Positions 1 to 8,885 of a DNA stretch of 64,000 nucleotides are shown here, one piece after another. The first letter of the stretch is position 1, and every line of letters begins with the position of its first letter. The translations under genes and the position numbers were made by a program. Under the pieces are notes generated by a model. The model saw nothing but the letters and a program-made list of their open reading frames with translations, was not told the DNA's origin and made no database searches. This DNA is from Enterobacter pseudoroggenkampii (lineage in GTDB: Bacteria > Pseudomonadota > Gammaproteobacteria > Enterobacterales > Enterobacteriaceae), in NCBI RefSeq assembly GCF_026420145.1, contig NZ_JAPMLV010000001.1:1736001-1800000 (forward strand). The letters are read 5' to 3'.

Positions 1-2
1 AT

Positions 3-1520
3 ACCCTCCCCGGCGGGATCGGCGAACTGGGGTTATCCATCTGGGTTTCGGTCACCACGCTCTGCCTGCTTGGCGTGATGTTAATTATTTCCCTTGTCGA
101 TTCTCACCGACGCACCGGCCGGCTGACGGACAATCTGCGGCAGCTCAATCGGCAGCTTGAGCTACAGGCGCGCTTTGACGCGCTCACCGGACTCGCGAAT
201 CGCCACCAGATGGATCTCCGCATGCAGGACTGCCTGCGCAGCGCGTTGCTGAGTAACAGGCAATTTGCCGTCATTTTCCTGAACGTCGATCATTTCAAAC
301 GCGTCAACGATACCTGGGGTCACAGCGTCGGCGATGAGTTATTGATCACCGTCGCACAGCGCATCACGGCCCGACTCACGCGTGAGATGACCCTGGCAAG
401 ACTGGGAGGAGACGCCTTTATCCTGCTGGTGCCGGAATGTGATGACGACAAGCTCAACGCCCTGCTCACTTCACTGCTCGGGGATGTACGACGCCCTCTG
501 TCTGTTTGCGGACATACGTTGAGCACGACGATCAGCGCGGGCGTCAGCCTCTATCCTCAGGATGGCGAAACGCTGCACGAGCTCAAACTTAAGGCGGATG
601 CAGCCTTACATCATGTCAAAGACGATGGGCGCAACGGCTGGGCGATTTATCAGTCCGAGATGTCAACAGCGATCCCAGCGAAACCCGGTTTCCTGCAGGA
701 ACTTTCTCAGGCGCTTGAACGCGATCAGTTTGAACTGTGGTACCAGCCCACCTGGCATGCGGGAGAGAAAACCATTCATGGTTTTGAAGCCCTTCTGCGA
801 TGGCGGCATCCTGAGCAAGGCGTTGTGCTGCCTGGTCTGTTTATCCCCTCGCTCGAACAAACCGGCTTAATTATCCCGGTGGGCAACTGGGCCATTGAAG
901 CGGCATGCCGGCAGCTGCATTTCTGGACTGAACAAGGGTTCAGCCAGTGGACGTTGTCGCTCAACCTATCCCCCGTCCAGTTCGAACAGCCGGACATTTT
1001 CCCTATCATCTCGTCGATGCTGGAAAAATATAACCTGTCTCCGTCCCGGCTGATCCTTGAGGTAACGGAGAGCACCGCGCTTAAAAATCTCGACCGCAGC
1101 ATTGAGTTGCTCAATACGTTTAATCACGCAGGGATCACCGTCTCGATTGATGATTTCGGTACGGGCTATTCCAACCTGCTGATGCTGAGCGTGCTTCCGG
1201 CTAAAGAACTTAAGATCGACAGAAGCTTCGTAACCTCGATGCTGGAAAATGAAAAAAGCTACAAGCTGGTTGAAACCATCATCAGTATCGCCCGGACCAT
1301 GGAAATGAATGTGGTGGCAGAAGGGATCGAAACGGAAGAACAGCAGGCGGTCCTCACCCGTCTCGGCTGCGATTATCTGCAGGGGTACCTTTTCTCCCGC
1401 CCCTTACCTGCCGAACAGGTACCGTGGCTGCTGCTGCAGATAAACTCCGACAAACAAATTATACCAATTGGTAAAATTCATTCGGAAAACGCATTTGCTT
1501 CACAAAAAAATCATGCCTGA
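3..1520 (+). CDS. Membrane-anchored GGDEF-EAL protein, probable c-di-GMP phosphodiesterase (5' end cut by window)
   Basis: The frame is open from the first bases of the window with no convincing start, so the N-terminus lies outside; 505 residues are visible. The first ~35 visible residues are hydrophobic and end in VDSHRR, consistent with the last helix of a membrane sensor domain. A GGDEF domain follows, but its signature reads GGDAF (405-419), and there is no RxxD inhibitory site five residues before it, so cyclase activity is doubtful. The EAL domain looks intact: EALLRW (~785-802), DDFGTGYS (~1150-1173), KIDRSFV and AEGIE. Inference: a phosphodiesterase whose GGDEF domain is at most regulatory. 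The sensor type (MHYT, MASE or other) cannot be judged here. A GGDEF gene follows on the same strand, 92 bp downstream. Confidence 0.85.
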   Translation, partial: TLPGGIGELGLSIWVSVTTLCLLGVMLIISLVDSHRRTGRLTDNLRQLNRQLELQARFDALTGLANRHQMDLRMQDCLRSALLSNRQFAVIFLNVDHFKRVNDTWGHSVGDELLITVAQRITARLTREMTLARLGGDAFILLVPECDDDKLNALLTSLLGDVRRPLSVCGHTLSTTISAGVSLYPQDGETLHELKLKADAALHHVKDDGRNGWAIYQSEMSTAIPAKPGFLQELSQALERDQFELWYQPTWHAGEKTIHGFEALLRWRHPEQGVVLPGLFIPSLEQTGLIIPVGNWAIEAACRQLHFWTEQGFSQWTLSLNLSPVQFEQPDIFPIISSMLEKYNLSPSRLILEVTESTALKNLDRSIELLNTFNHAGITVSIDDFGTGYSNLLMLSVLPAKELKIDRSFVTSMLENEKSYKLVETIISIARTMEMNVVAEGIETEEQQAVLTRLGCDYLQGYLFSRPLPAEQVPWLLLQINSDKQIIPIGKIHSENAFASQKNHA

Positions 1521-1612
1521 CGGGATGAAGTGGAGTATGTTTCAAAGCAGTACACGCGAGTCAATTCTGTCATACATGTCAGCCACAGTGTGCCAATGAA
1601 CAGGAAATGCCT

Positions 1613-2845
1613 ATGTCGCAACCTTGTTTTGATGCGTTGAATGTAATTAAAACACCCGTGTGGCTCATTTCACCCGTGTCGGAACAGATCATTTTTGCGA
1701 ATGTGGCCGCAACGCAGGTCATGGGGGATAAAACGCTCGATGACCTGCGCAAAGGCACCTATTCTGCGAATGCGCAACTCCTCCTGTCGATGTATGTACC
1801 TGAACTGAAAACAGATCAGGAGATCGTCGAAATCTGGACAATCAGCTGGGATGGCCAGGATACGCCGTTAAGCTGTCGTCTCTCGCTTGCCCACTACGCC
1901 CCCTGGGGTGACGTGATTGTTTTCGAGGGGACCTCACCACAATTACTCTCAGGATTGAAGGCCAGCCGTTCCGCCACCTACCGGCGGAAAAAACAGGGAT
2001 TTTACGCGCGCTTTTTTCTGACCAACAGCGCCCCGATGCTGCTGATCGATCCTGCCCGCGATGGTCAAATCGTCGATGCGAATCTGGCCGCACTCAATTT
2101 TTATGGCTATTCACACGACGACATGTGCAGTAAGCATACCTGGGAAATTAATACCCTGGGGCGGGATGTGATGCCCATTATGACGGCGATTGCCGCGCTG
2201 CCCGGTGGTCATAAGCCGCTCAATTTTGTTCACCGCCTGGCCGATGGATCCACCCGCCACGTTCAGACGTATGCCGGGCCCATTGAGATCTACGGCGACA
2301 AGCTGATGCTGTGCATCATTCACGATATCACCGAGCAGAAAAGGCTGGAGCAGGAACTGGAGCATGCGGCGTTACGTGACTCCATGACCGGGCTACTCAA
2401 CCGGCGCCAGTTCTATGCCATTACCGACCAAAACAGCCTCAATTATCTTCCTGCGCAACAGCAATTTAGCCTGCTGCTGGTGGATACCGACCATTTCAAA
2501 AATATTAACGATCTGTTCGGTCATCTGAAAGGTGATGAGGTGCTTATCGCCCTCTCGCGAACGCTCGAAGCCTGTAGTCGGGAGGGCGACATGGTGTTCC
2601 GCTGGGGTGGTGAAGAGTTCGTAATTCTGCTGCCGCGCACTTCTCTCGACACCGCGTTGCAGATTGCCGAGTCGATCCGTGCAGCCGTAGCCCGCATTAC
2701 GATTCCGGGCTTACCGCGGTTTACCGTCAGCATTGGCGTGGCGCGGCACGATCAGGGGGAGAGTATTGATGAGCTGTTTAAGCGTGTGGACGATGCCCTG
2801 TATCGTGCTAAAAATGACGGACGCAATAAAGTCCTTGCTGCATGA
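1613..2845 (+). CDS. PAS-GGDEF diguanylate cyclase
   Basis: A 410-residue protein without obvious membrane segments. The N-terminal half contains PAS-like regions: residues ~10-100 begin with FDALNVIKTPVWLISP, and residues ~140-250 end in HDITEQKRLEQELE, a typical PAS-GGDEF linker. The C-terminal GGDEF domain has an intact GGEEF at ~332-336, preceded by five residues and REGD, which fits the RxxD product-inhibition site. It should therefore make cyclic di-GMP with feedback control. I chose ATG 1613 over ATG 1607 because AGGAA (1602-1606) abuts 1607 but sits 6 nt before 1613. It lies just downstream of a probable phosphodiesterase, so the two may act on the same local pool. The PAS ligand is unknown. 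Confidence 0.88.
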   Translation: MSQPCFDALNVIKTPVWLISPVSEQIIFANVAATQVMGDKTLDDLRKGTYSANAQLLLSMYVPELKTDQEIVEIWTISWDGQDTPLSCRLSLAHYAPWGDVIVFEGTSPQLLSGLKASRSATYRRKKQGFYARFFLTNSAPMLLIDPARDGQIVDANLAALNFYGYSHDDMCSKHTWEINTLGRDVMPIMTAIAALPGGHKPLNFVHRLADGSTRHVQTYAGPIEIYGDKLMLCIIHDITEQKRLEQELEHAALRDSMTGLLNRRQFYAITDQNSLNYLPAQQQFSLLLVDTDHFKNINDLFGHLKGDEVLIALSRTLEACSREGDMVFRWGGEEFVILLPRTSLDTALQIAESIRAAVARITIPGLPRFTVSIGVARHDQGESIDELFKRVDDALYRAKNDGRNKVLAA

Positions 2846-3060
2846 AACTGGAGTATCCAGTAAAGCCCCGCTACAATGCCCAACTCGAATCAATTAGCTT
2901 CAGGTGGGTTAAAGCTGCAATGGGAAAAACAGAAATAATACTCACCTTAATTATTTTACTCCTTATTATATTTGGCTTCTGGTTTATTTTTAGCGGTGAG
3001 GTCTGGTATCTCGTCGAATTCCTTGAAAATAGCCTTTACCCGACCTTCGACGCACCGTAA
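2842..3060 (+). CDS. Small membrane protein overlapping the cyclase stop codon
   Basis: A short reading frame whose first ATG (2842) overlaps the preceding cyclase stop as ATGA, the arrangement of translationally coupled genes. It would give 72 residues. An internal ATG at 2920 has AGGTGGG (2902-2908) 11 nt upstream and would give 46 residues starting MGKTEIILTL. Either form contains one strongly hydrophobic helix (IILTLIILLLIIFGFWFIF) followed by a short acidic tail. I do not recognise the family. A terminator-like hairpin at 3189 would end the transcript. The protein may be real because a clean transmembrane helix with flanking charge is unlikely by chance, but its start and its role beside the cyclase are uncertain. 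Confidence 0.5.
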   Translation: MKLEYPVKPRYNAQLESISFRWVKAAMGKTEIILTLIILLLIIFGFWFIFSGEVWYLVEFLENSLYPTFDAP

Positions 3061-3118
3061 CGCACGTTTAATCGCTTGTTTCACCTACCGAATATGTCAG
3101 GTATCTGCTTCCCTTACA

Positions 3119-3137
3119 GCCGCGTAAAATACGCGGC
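3119..3137. other. Perfect 8-bp inverted repeat in intergenic region
   Basis: GCCGCGTA and TACGCGGC are separated by only three A residues. It lies between the small membrane ORF and the DJ-1 gene, 52 bp before a terminator hairpin. The intervening stretch has no ORF. It could be an RNA hairpin, part of an unannotated small RNA, or chance. Confidence 0.4.
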
Positions 3138-3188
3138 GTTATCCTCCAACAACGTTGATAACGAATCACTTATTCATTTGCTTATGTT

Positions 3189-3213
3189 GCCCGTGCTCTG
3201 ACGGGCTTTTTTA
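3189..3213 (+). terminator. Rho-independent terminator
   Basis: Six-base stem GCCCGT/ACGGGC with loop GCTCTG, followed directly by six T residues. It ends transcription coming from the cyclase and small membrane ORF, or from a small RNA in this gap. Confidence 0.8.
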
Positions 3214-3277
3214 TTTCCGGCAATTCAGCCACGCCAGGCTATATCTTAATCATCTTTATTGAAAAAGGTGAGGAATG

Positions 3278-3844
3278 ATGAGCAAGAAGATCCTGATGCT
3301 GGTTGGCGACTACGCCGAAGATTACGAGACCATGGTGCCTTTTCAGGCTTTGCAGATGATTGGCCATCAGGTGGATGCAGTCTGTCCCGATAAACCAAAG
3401 GGCGACTACATCATGACGGCAATCCATGATTTCGACGGCGCCCAGACCTATAGCGAAAAACCCGGTCACCGCTTTACCCTCAACGCCGACTTTTCCACCG
3501 TCAAGGAACAGGATTACGACGCGCTGCTCATCCCCGGCGGGAGAGCGCCCGAGTATCTGCGGCTAAATGAGGACGTGTTAAAGCTGGTGCAGGCATTTGA
3601 CGCCGCGCGTAAGCCGATTGCGGCAGTGTGCCACGGCCCGCAGCTGCTCGCTGCCGCGGGCATCCTGAAAGGACGAACCTGTAGCGCCTACCCGGCCTGC
3701 GCGCCTGAGGTGCGCCTCGCCGGAGGACACTACGCCACTATCGGCATCGATCAGGCCCACGTAGACGGCAACCTGGTGACGGCTCCCGCCTGGCCCGCGC
3801 ATCCGCAGTGGCTGGCGAAGTTTAGTGCGTTATTAGCACAATAG
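3278..3844 (+). CDS. DJ-1/PfpI family protein
   Basis: A 188-residue cytosolic protein of the DJ-1/PfpI superfamily. The nucleophile elbow is clear: [14 protein letters not shown], with the conserved Cys of the family, and the upstream [13 protein letters not shown] strand is typical. Relatives act as chaperones, glyoxalase/deglycase-like enzymes or stress proteins; the exact activity cannot be read from sequence. It is not obviously the orthologue of E. coli YhbO, which differs in the C-terminal half. ATG 3278 is preferred over ATG 3275 because AGGTG (3266-3270) is 7 nt before 3278. A terminator upstream and an opposing gene downstream make it a single-gene unit. Confidence 0.88.
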   Translation: MSKKILMLVGDYAEDYETMVPFQALQMIGHQVDAVCPDKPKGDYIMTAIHDFDGAQTYSEKPGHRFTLNADFSTVKEQDYDALLIPGGRAPEYLRLNEDVLKLVQAFDAARKPIAAVCHGPQLLAAAGILKGRTCSAYPACAPEVRLAGGHYATIGIDQAHVDGNLVTAPAWPAHPQWLAKFSALLAQ

Positions 3845-3977
3845 CGCGCCGGTATCAGCCCGGGCGAATACCGTGCGGGTGGAGCGGAGCCATGTTTTCA
3901 GGACTGGCGCGAGGATGCGTCAGTTCTCGTTTTAACCGTTGGCACATCCCGCTTTCTCCCCTAAAAGCAATGTGATA

Positions 3978-4316
3978 TTAGCCCATCAACACCTGCAGGG
4001 CATCCTGCCGATTGGCCTTAATAGAAAAAATACGATCCATCCTGGTCAGCTTAAAGAGATCGTGTGTATTGCTGTTAAGCGAACACAGCACCAGCTCACC
4101 CTTGCCGTTTAAACTCTTGAGTATGGATACCAGCGCGCCGAGACAGCTGCTGTCAATAAAATCTACGTGGCTGAAATCCAGCAATATCTTTTTATTACTT
4201 TTTTCAATCACCTCCAGCACCTGCTGCTTAAAGGTCTGCTCGACAGAAGCATCCAGCCTGCGAACCAGCGGAACGACAATCTGTACGTCATTTTCACTCT
4301 GTATTTCAAAGTTCAT
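3978..4316 (-). CDS. STAS-domain protein (anti-sigma factor antagonist type)
   Basis: A 112-residue single-domain protein with the SpoIIAA/STAS signature FIDSSCLGALVSI, in which one Ser of the DSS motif is the usual phosphorylation site. Such proteins bind partner kinases or anti-sigma factors depending on phosphorylation. ATG 4316 is chosen over the upstream GTG because GAGGGTG lies just before it. No partner kinase, phosphatase or sigma factor gene is visible nearby. It lies 89 bp downstream of a glycogen phosphorylase gene on the same strand and is probably co-transcribed with it, so a regulatory link to that enzyme or to the general stress response is possible but unproven. Confidence 0.85.
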   Translation of the reverse strand: MNFEIQSENDVQIVVPLVRRLDASVEQTFKQQVLEVIEKSNKKILLDFSHVDFIDSSCLGALVSILKSLNGKGELVLCSLNSNTHDLFKLTRMDRIFSIKANRQDALQVLMG

Positions 4317-4405
4317 AATCACCCTCACATCAGGCGTAACGTGTTCCCGAATGCAGATCTAAGTGCACCGGCATCGCTCCCGGAAGGCAACCGGAAGCAT
4401 GACCC

Positions 4406-6823
4406 TCAGCAATTTATTCCCCAAATATCCCTTGCATATCCCTGAATGGTTCTGTCACTCGAAAACTCCCCCATTCGGCTAATATTTAGCAACGCTTTTC
4501 GATGCCACTGGCGGGGATGTTCAAAATCCGCCATTGCCTGACGTTGGGTTTGACTGTAGCTGTCAAAATCCAGCAGATGACAATAATGATCGGCTGTTGT
4601 CAACATATGGTGTAGCTGTGCAAAAATTTCACGATCCGCGGTAAATTCGCCAGAAATAAGCGTATCCACTATACGCATCATTCGAGGATCGCTCTGACGA
4701 TAGAAACGATTATTATCGCCATTTGAACGCATTTCATTGATTTCTTCAGCCGTCGCGCCGAAAAGATAGAAGTTTTCTACCCCAACAGCATTAAGAATTT
4801 CAATGTTGGCACCATCATACGTACCCATTGTTAACGCACCATTCAGCGCGAACTTCATATTACTGGTTCCAGATGCCTCCGTACCTGCTGTGGATATTTG
4901 TTCAGACAGGTCTGTTGCCGGTATTATGCTTTCGGCTAAGGAGACTTTGTAATCCTCAAGAAAAATGACTTTCAGCTGTCCGGCAATACGCGCATCGCTG
5001 TTGATTTTATTCGCAACAGCATTAATTAACTGAATAATAAGCTTTGCCATTCGATAACCGGGTGCCGCTTTACCTGCAAAAAGATGCACCTTAGGCGCTA
5101 TGGTTCTCCCATTCTCTTTAATATCAATATAGAGAGAAATGACGTGAAGAATATTCAGAAGCTGGCGCTTGTATTCGTGAATGCGTTTTACCTGACAATC
5201 AAACATTGCCATAGGGTCCAACATAATCCCATAACGTTGAGAAACAATCTGGCTCAGCGCGGATTTATTTTTGAATTTAATGCCGCGGATATGATCGATC
5301 ACCCCCGTATCATCCGCATGCTTCTCCAGCTGTCGAAGCATATGTAAATCCGTCGGCCATCGGGTACCCAATTGCTGATTCAGAAACGCGGCAAGATTTG
5401 GGTTAGCCTGCTGCAACCATCTGCGCGGTGTAATGCCGTTGGTCTGATTAATGAATTTATCTGGCGTAATAAAATAAAAATCGGGAACCAGGTGCGTTTT
5501 GATAAGCTCGGAATGGAGCATCGCCACCCCATTTACACAATGACTCCCGACGATGGCCAAATTTGCCATCCTGATACTTTTCTCGTTGTCCCCCGAAAAC
5601 AGAGACAAGGAGGTCAACAAATGCGGTTTGTCGGGCCAACGGGAGGCGACATCCTCAAGAAAACGGTGGTTAATCTCAAAAATAATCTGCAAGTGCCGCG
5701 GCAACAGTTTTTCAAACAACGCCACTGGCCAGGTTTCCAGGGCCTCAGGCATCAGCGTGTGGTTCGTGTATGCACAGGTTCTTTGGGTGATATCCCAGGC
5801 CTGGTGCCAGGGAAGGTTATGTTCATCTACAAGTATTCGCATCAACTCGACAACAGCCAGCGCGGGATGCGTATCATTAAGCTGGATAGCAACATGCTTC
5901 GGCAATAAAGAAATATCCGTTTCAATTTCAGTATATTCACGAAAAATATCACGCAAAGTACATGCCACAAGAAAATACTCCTGAGTAAGTCTGAGCTCCT
6001 TACCTGAGAGAATTTCATCAGAAGGATAGAGTATTTTTGAGATATTTTCAGAAGCTATTTTTTCACTAACTGCTTTTATATAATCACCATGATTGAAAAT
6101 ATGAATATTGAAAGAGTTAGAAGCTACGGCACTGTATAAACGAAGTTTATTAGTGGTGTTACCTCTGTAACCAGAAACGAAATAATCATTAGGAATGCCT
6201 ACGATGGTATTCCATCCCATCCACATTGGATTGTAATTACCATTAACATCATCTGAATGTTCAATGAAACCACCAATGGGGATCAGCATAGCCTGGCTAT
6301 GGTGTTCAACTAGCCAGGGGGAGTGCATGGAATGCCAGTCATCTGGATGTTCGACTTGCTGACCATTCTCAAACGTCTGCCTGAATAAACCATACTCGTA
6401 TTTGATACCATGCCCTGAAGCAGCAATATCTAACGTAGCCATAGAATCGATGAAGCAGGCGGCCAGGCGCCCTAACCCCCCATTCCCAAGTGCCGCATCG
6501 GGTTCTTCATCAAAAATATTATCAAAATCAAATCCGAGCTCATTGACAACCTGACGCATATCATCTAGCAAATTCATATTCATCAGGTTGTTACGCAATG
6601 ACTGCCCGAGTAAAAATTCCATTGAGAGATAATAAACGCGTTTTTTCTTTTCAGCGCGCTGCCGGGCCTGACTATCGAGAAAGCGATCTTGCTGAAAATA
6701 CCGCACTGCCAGCGCCACAGCATTGAATATATCGCCGTTGGTAGCCTTGTCCAGGCTAACGCATAACGTATATTTTAATTGTGTTTCGACAAGTTCACGC
6801 AACTCTCTGTTAGTGAAAGACAT
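4406..6823 (-). CDS. Glycogen/alpha-glucan phosphorylase (second-type paralogue)
   Basis: An 805-residue GT35 enzyme that should release glucose-1-phosphate from alpha-1,4-glucans using pyridoxal phosphate. The conserved N-terminal block YYLSMEFLLGQSL, the DEEPDAALGNGGLGRLAACF stretch and the PLP block EASGTSNMKFALNGALTMG (cofactor Lys in SNMKF) are all present. The start is ATG 6823 with GAGGT just upstream. It is not in a glgBXCAP or mal operon, so it is probably an extra phosphorylase beside the usual GlgP and MalP. A CTACACTT element at 6886-6893 resembles a sigma-S -10 box. A STAS-domain gene follows on the same strand. Codon use looks more AT-rich than that of the neighbouring backbone genes. 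Confidence 0.93.
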   Translation of the reverse strand: MSFTNRELRELVETQLKYTLCVSLDKATNGDIFNAVALAVRYFQQDRFLDSQARQRAEKKKRVYYLSMEFLLGQSLRNNLMNMNLLDDMRQVVNELGFDFDNIFDEEPDAALGNGGLGRLAACFIDSMATLDIAASGHGIKYEYGLFRQTFENGQQVEHPDDWHSMHSPWLVEHHSQAMLIPIGGFIEHSDDVNGNYNPMWMGWNTIVGIPNDYFVSGYRGNTTNKLRLYSAVASNSFNIHIFNHGDYIKAVSEKIASENISKILYPSDEILSGKELRLTQEYFLVACTLRDIFREYTEIETDISLLPKHVAIQLNDTHPALAVVELMRILVDEHNLPWHQAWDITQRTCAYTNHTLMPEALETWPVALFEKLLPRHLQIIFEINHRFLEDVASRWPDKPHLLTSLSLFSGDNEKSIRMANLAIVGSHCVNGVAMLHSELIKTHLVPDFYFITPDKFINQTNGITPRRWLQQANPNLAAFLNQQLGTRWPTDLHMLRQLEKHADDTGVIDHIRGIKFKNKSALSQIVSQRYGIMLDPMAMFDCQVKRIHEYKRQLLNILHVISLYIDIKENGRTIAPKVHLFAGKAAPGYRMAKLIIQLINAVANKINSDARIAGQLKVIFLEDYKVSLAESIIPATDLSEQISTAGTEASGTSNMKFALNGALTMGTYDGANIEILNAVGVENFYLFGATAEEINEMRSNGDNNRFYRQSDPRMMRIVDTLISGEFTADREIFAQLHHMLTTADHYCHLLDFDSYSQTQRQAMADFEHPRQWHRKALLNISRMGEFSSDRTIQGYARDIWGINC

Positions 6824-6885
6824 ATTGACCTCACTGGAGTTACTGCATGTTTTTAATATGCAGAACACAAGATATTATTTTGTTC

Positions 6886-6893
6886 AAGTGTAG
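6886..6893 (-). promoter_or_regulatory. Sigma-S-like -10 element for the phosphorylase-STAS unit
   Basis: On the minus strand the sequence reads CTACACTTGAAC, matching the CTAYACTT core of sigma-S -10 elements. It lies about 65 nt upstream of the phosphorylase start. No strong -35 is needed for such promoters. Inference from motif only. Confidence 0.55.
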
Positions 6894-7027
6894 ATGGCGA
6901 TTTTCAACACATGCAATTTTTACCCACAATTACGTATTGTGTTTTTTGAATCGCCTGATAAATATCAGCGCGAGTATCGTCAGGAAAGTGTTATTTTCTG
7001 CTGTGGCGGGAGAGGATCAGAAGGAGC

Positions 7028-7053
7028 AACTGGCGCTGTACTCCGCGCCAGTT
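7028..7053 (-). terminator. Hairpin downstream of mppA
   Basis: AACTGGCGC and GCGCCAGTT form a 9-bp stem with an 8-nt loop just past the mppA stop. There is no clear T-run on the minus strand, so it may be a weak or Rho-assisted end. Confidence 0.4.
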
Positions 7054-7083
7054 CTGGATTTTGTAGTAGTTAAGTCCTGGGCG

Positions 7084-8700
7084 TCAGTGTTTCTCAATAT
7101 ACATTGTCCGGCTATACGCCACGTCTTCCGGGTTATTGATGGGGTAGCCTTTCACCCAGGGCTTAATCAGACGACCATTGGTGTACTGATAAATTGGCGC
7201 GATGGGCGCTTTCTCCATGAGGATTTTCTCCGCCATGTTGTAGTCCGTATTACGCGCTTTCGCCGTGGTTTCCAGCGTCGCCTGATGGATAATTTTATCG
7301 TAGGCTGGCTCATTGAAACGCGAGATATTGCCACTGTGGGTTGAGGTCAGCAGGGACAGGAAGGTCGATGGCTCGTTGTAATCGCCTACCCATGACGCGC
7401 GGATCACATCAAAATTACCGGTATTACGGCTGTCGATATAGGTTTTCCACTCCTGGTTTTGCAGCTTGACGTCCACACCGAGATTTTTCTTCCACATTGA
7501 CGCCACCGCAATGGCGATTTTCTGGTGGTTTTCCGAGGTGTTGTACAGCAGGGTCAACTTCAGCGGACGCTGAGGACCGTAGCCTGCGGCCTGGAGCAAG
7601 GTTTTCGCCTGAGCATTCAGCTCCTGCTGCGACATCTGCTCGAACGGTGAAGGTTCAGGCGTGAAGCCCGCCGTCACGTCAGGAGTGAAATGCCAGGCCG
7701 GCTTCTCACCGGTACCTAATACCTTCTCCGCCATAATGCGGCGATCGATGGTCATGCTCAGGGCAAGACGAACCCGTGCATCGGCCGTCGGGCCCTTTTG
7801 CGTGTTAAACGCGTAGTAATAGGTTCCGAGCTGAGGCGGCGTATACACCTGTCCCGGAATGTCCTTCAGGAGCTTCTGATACATGTTTTTCGGGAACGAT
7901 TCGGTGATATCAATATCCCCCGCCAGATAGCGTTTGGTGGCGGATGATTCCTGATTGATCGGAATGAAGGTCACTTTTTGCAGGACAGTTTTCGCATTGT
8001 CCCAGTAGTGGGTATTCGGAACGACAACCAGTTTTTCATTCACCACGCGGTCGTTCAGGACGTATGCGCCATTGCCCACCAGGGCACCCGGACGCGTCCA
8101 CTCTTTACCGCTTTCAACGTTCGCTTTTTGTACCGGATAGAAGGCGAAGTTTGCCGTCAGGTTGCTGAACCACGGTAGCGGTTTGTCCAGCTGGACGCGT
8201 AAGGTTCTGGCATCCACCGCCGTCACGCCCAGGGTGTCAGGCGCCGCTTTACCATCGATAATGGCCTGCGCGTTATTGATACCCGCCAGCGCCGCAAACC
8301 AGGCAAACGGAGACGTGGTTTTCGGGTCAACCAGACGCTGCCAGCTGTAGACAAAATCCTGCGCGGTGACGGGCGTACCGTCAGACCATTTCGCGTTGTC
8401 ACGCAGGGTGAACGTCCAGATACGGTTATCGTTGCTCTGCCAGCGCGTCGCCACGCCCGGAGTTAGCTCCCCTTTCTCGTTCTGATTCACCAGCCCTTCG
8501 AAAAGATCGCGAATCACCTGAATCTCGGGCAACCCCACCGCTTTTGCCGGATCGAGCGAGGCAGGTTCGTCTTTAATATGCCTGACCAGCTCCTGTTTTT
8601 GCGCCAGAATCGTGCCCTGCGGCACATCAGCAGCGTATGAGAGTGTAGAGAGCCCGCACAGACACAGTGCGGTAAAAAGACGCGAAACAGGATGCTTCAT
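7084..8700 (-). CDS. mppA: Periplasmic murein tripeptide/oligopeptide-binding protein MppA
   Basis: A 538-residue class C (SBP_bac_5) solute-binding protein. Residues 1 to ~24 form a Sec signal peptide ending SYAAD. The mature part matches E. coli MppA throughout, for example HIKDEPASLDPAKAVGLPEI and the NTSENHQKIAIAVASMWKK stretch. MppA delivers the murein tripeptide L-Ala-gamma-D-Glu-meso-Dap to the Opp or Dpp permease. The start is ATG 8700, preceded by AAAGGGGAT; the frame extends further upstream but without an SD. It is divergent from mpaA, which degrades the same tripeptide. The pgrR, ycjY and ymjC genes that separate the two in E. coli are missing here. Confidence 0.95.
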   Translation of the reverse strand: MKHPVSRLFTALCLCGLSTLSYAADVPQGTILAQKQELVRHIKDEPASLDPAKAVGLPEIQVIRDLFEGLVNQNEKGELTPGVATRWQSNDNRIWTFTLRDNAKWSDGTPVTAQDFVYSWQRLVDPKTTSPFAWFAALAGINNAQAIIDGKAAPDTLGVTAVDARTLRVQLDKPLPWFSNLTANFAFYPVQKANVESGKEWTRPGALVGNGAYVLNDRVVNEKLVVVPNTHYWDNAKTVLQKVTFIPINQESSATKRYLAGDIDITESFPKNMYQKLLKDIPGQVYTPPQLGTYYYAFNTQKGPTADARVRLALSMTIDRRIMAEKVLGTGEKPAWHFTPDVTAGFTPEPSPFEQMSQQELNAQAKTLLQAAGYGPQRPLKLTLLYNTSENHQKIAIAVASMWKKNLGVDVKLQNQEWKTYIDSRNTGNFDVIRASWVGDYNEPSTFLSLLTSTHSGNISRFNEPAYDKIIHQATLETTAKARNTDYNMAEKILMEKAPIAPIYQYTNGRLIKPWVKGYPINNPEDVAYSRTMYIEKH

Positions 8701-8885
8701 AAGATCCCCTTTAATAAATTCAGGTAACAAGCAGATGCGTAATTATTTGTTTCGACAATAAGAAATGCAAATAACTTACGCCTGAATAGTGATTTAAGGC
8801 AATTATCAGCCGCTACGGAAACTATTTGATTAACAGCGGCTTTTGCACAACACTGCCAGTAGAGACTTTTTTATCAGGATTTCGT

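Noticed and set aside
4012..4362. 116-codon plus-strand frame opposite the STAS gene
   Set aside because: The minus-strand STAS protein has a clear signature; this frame has none.
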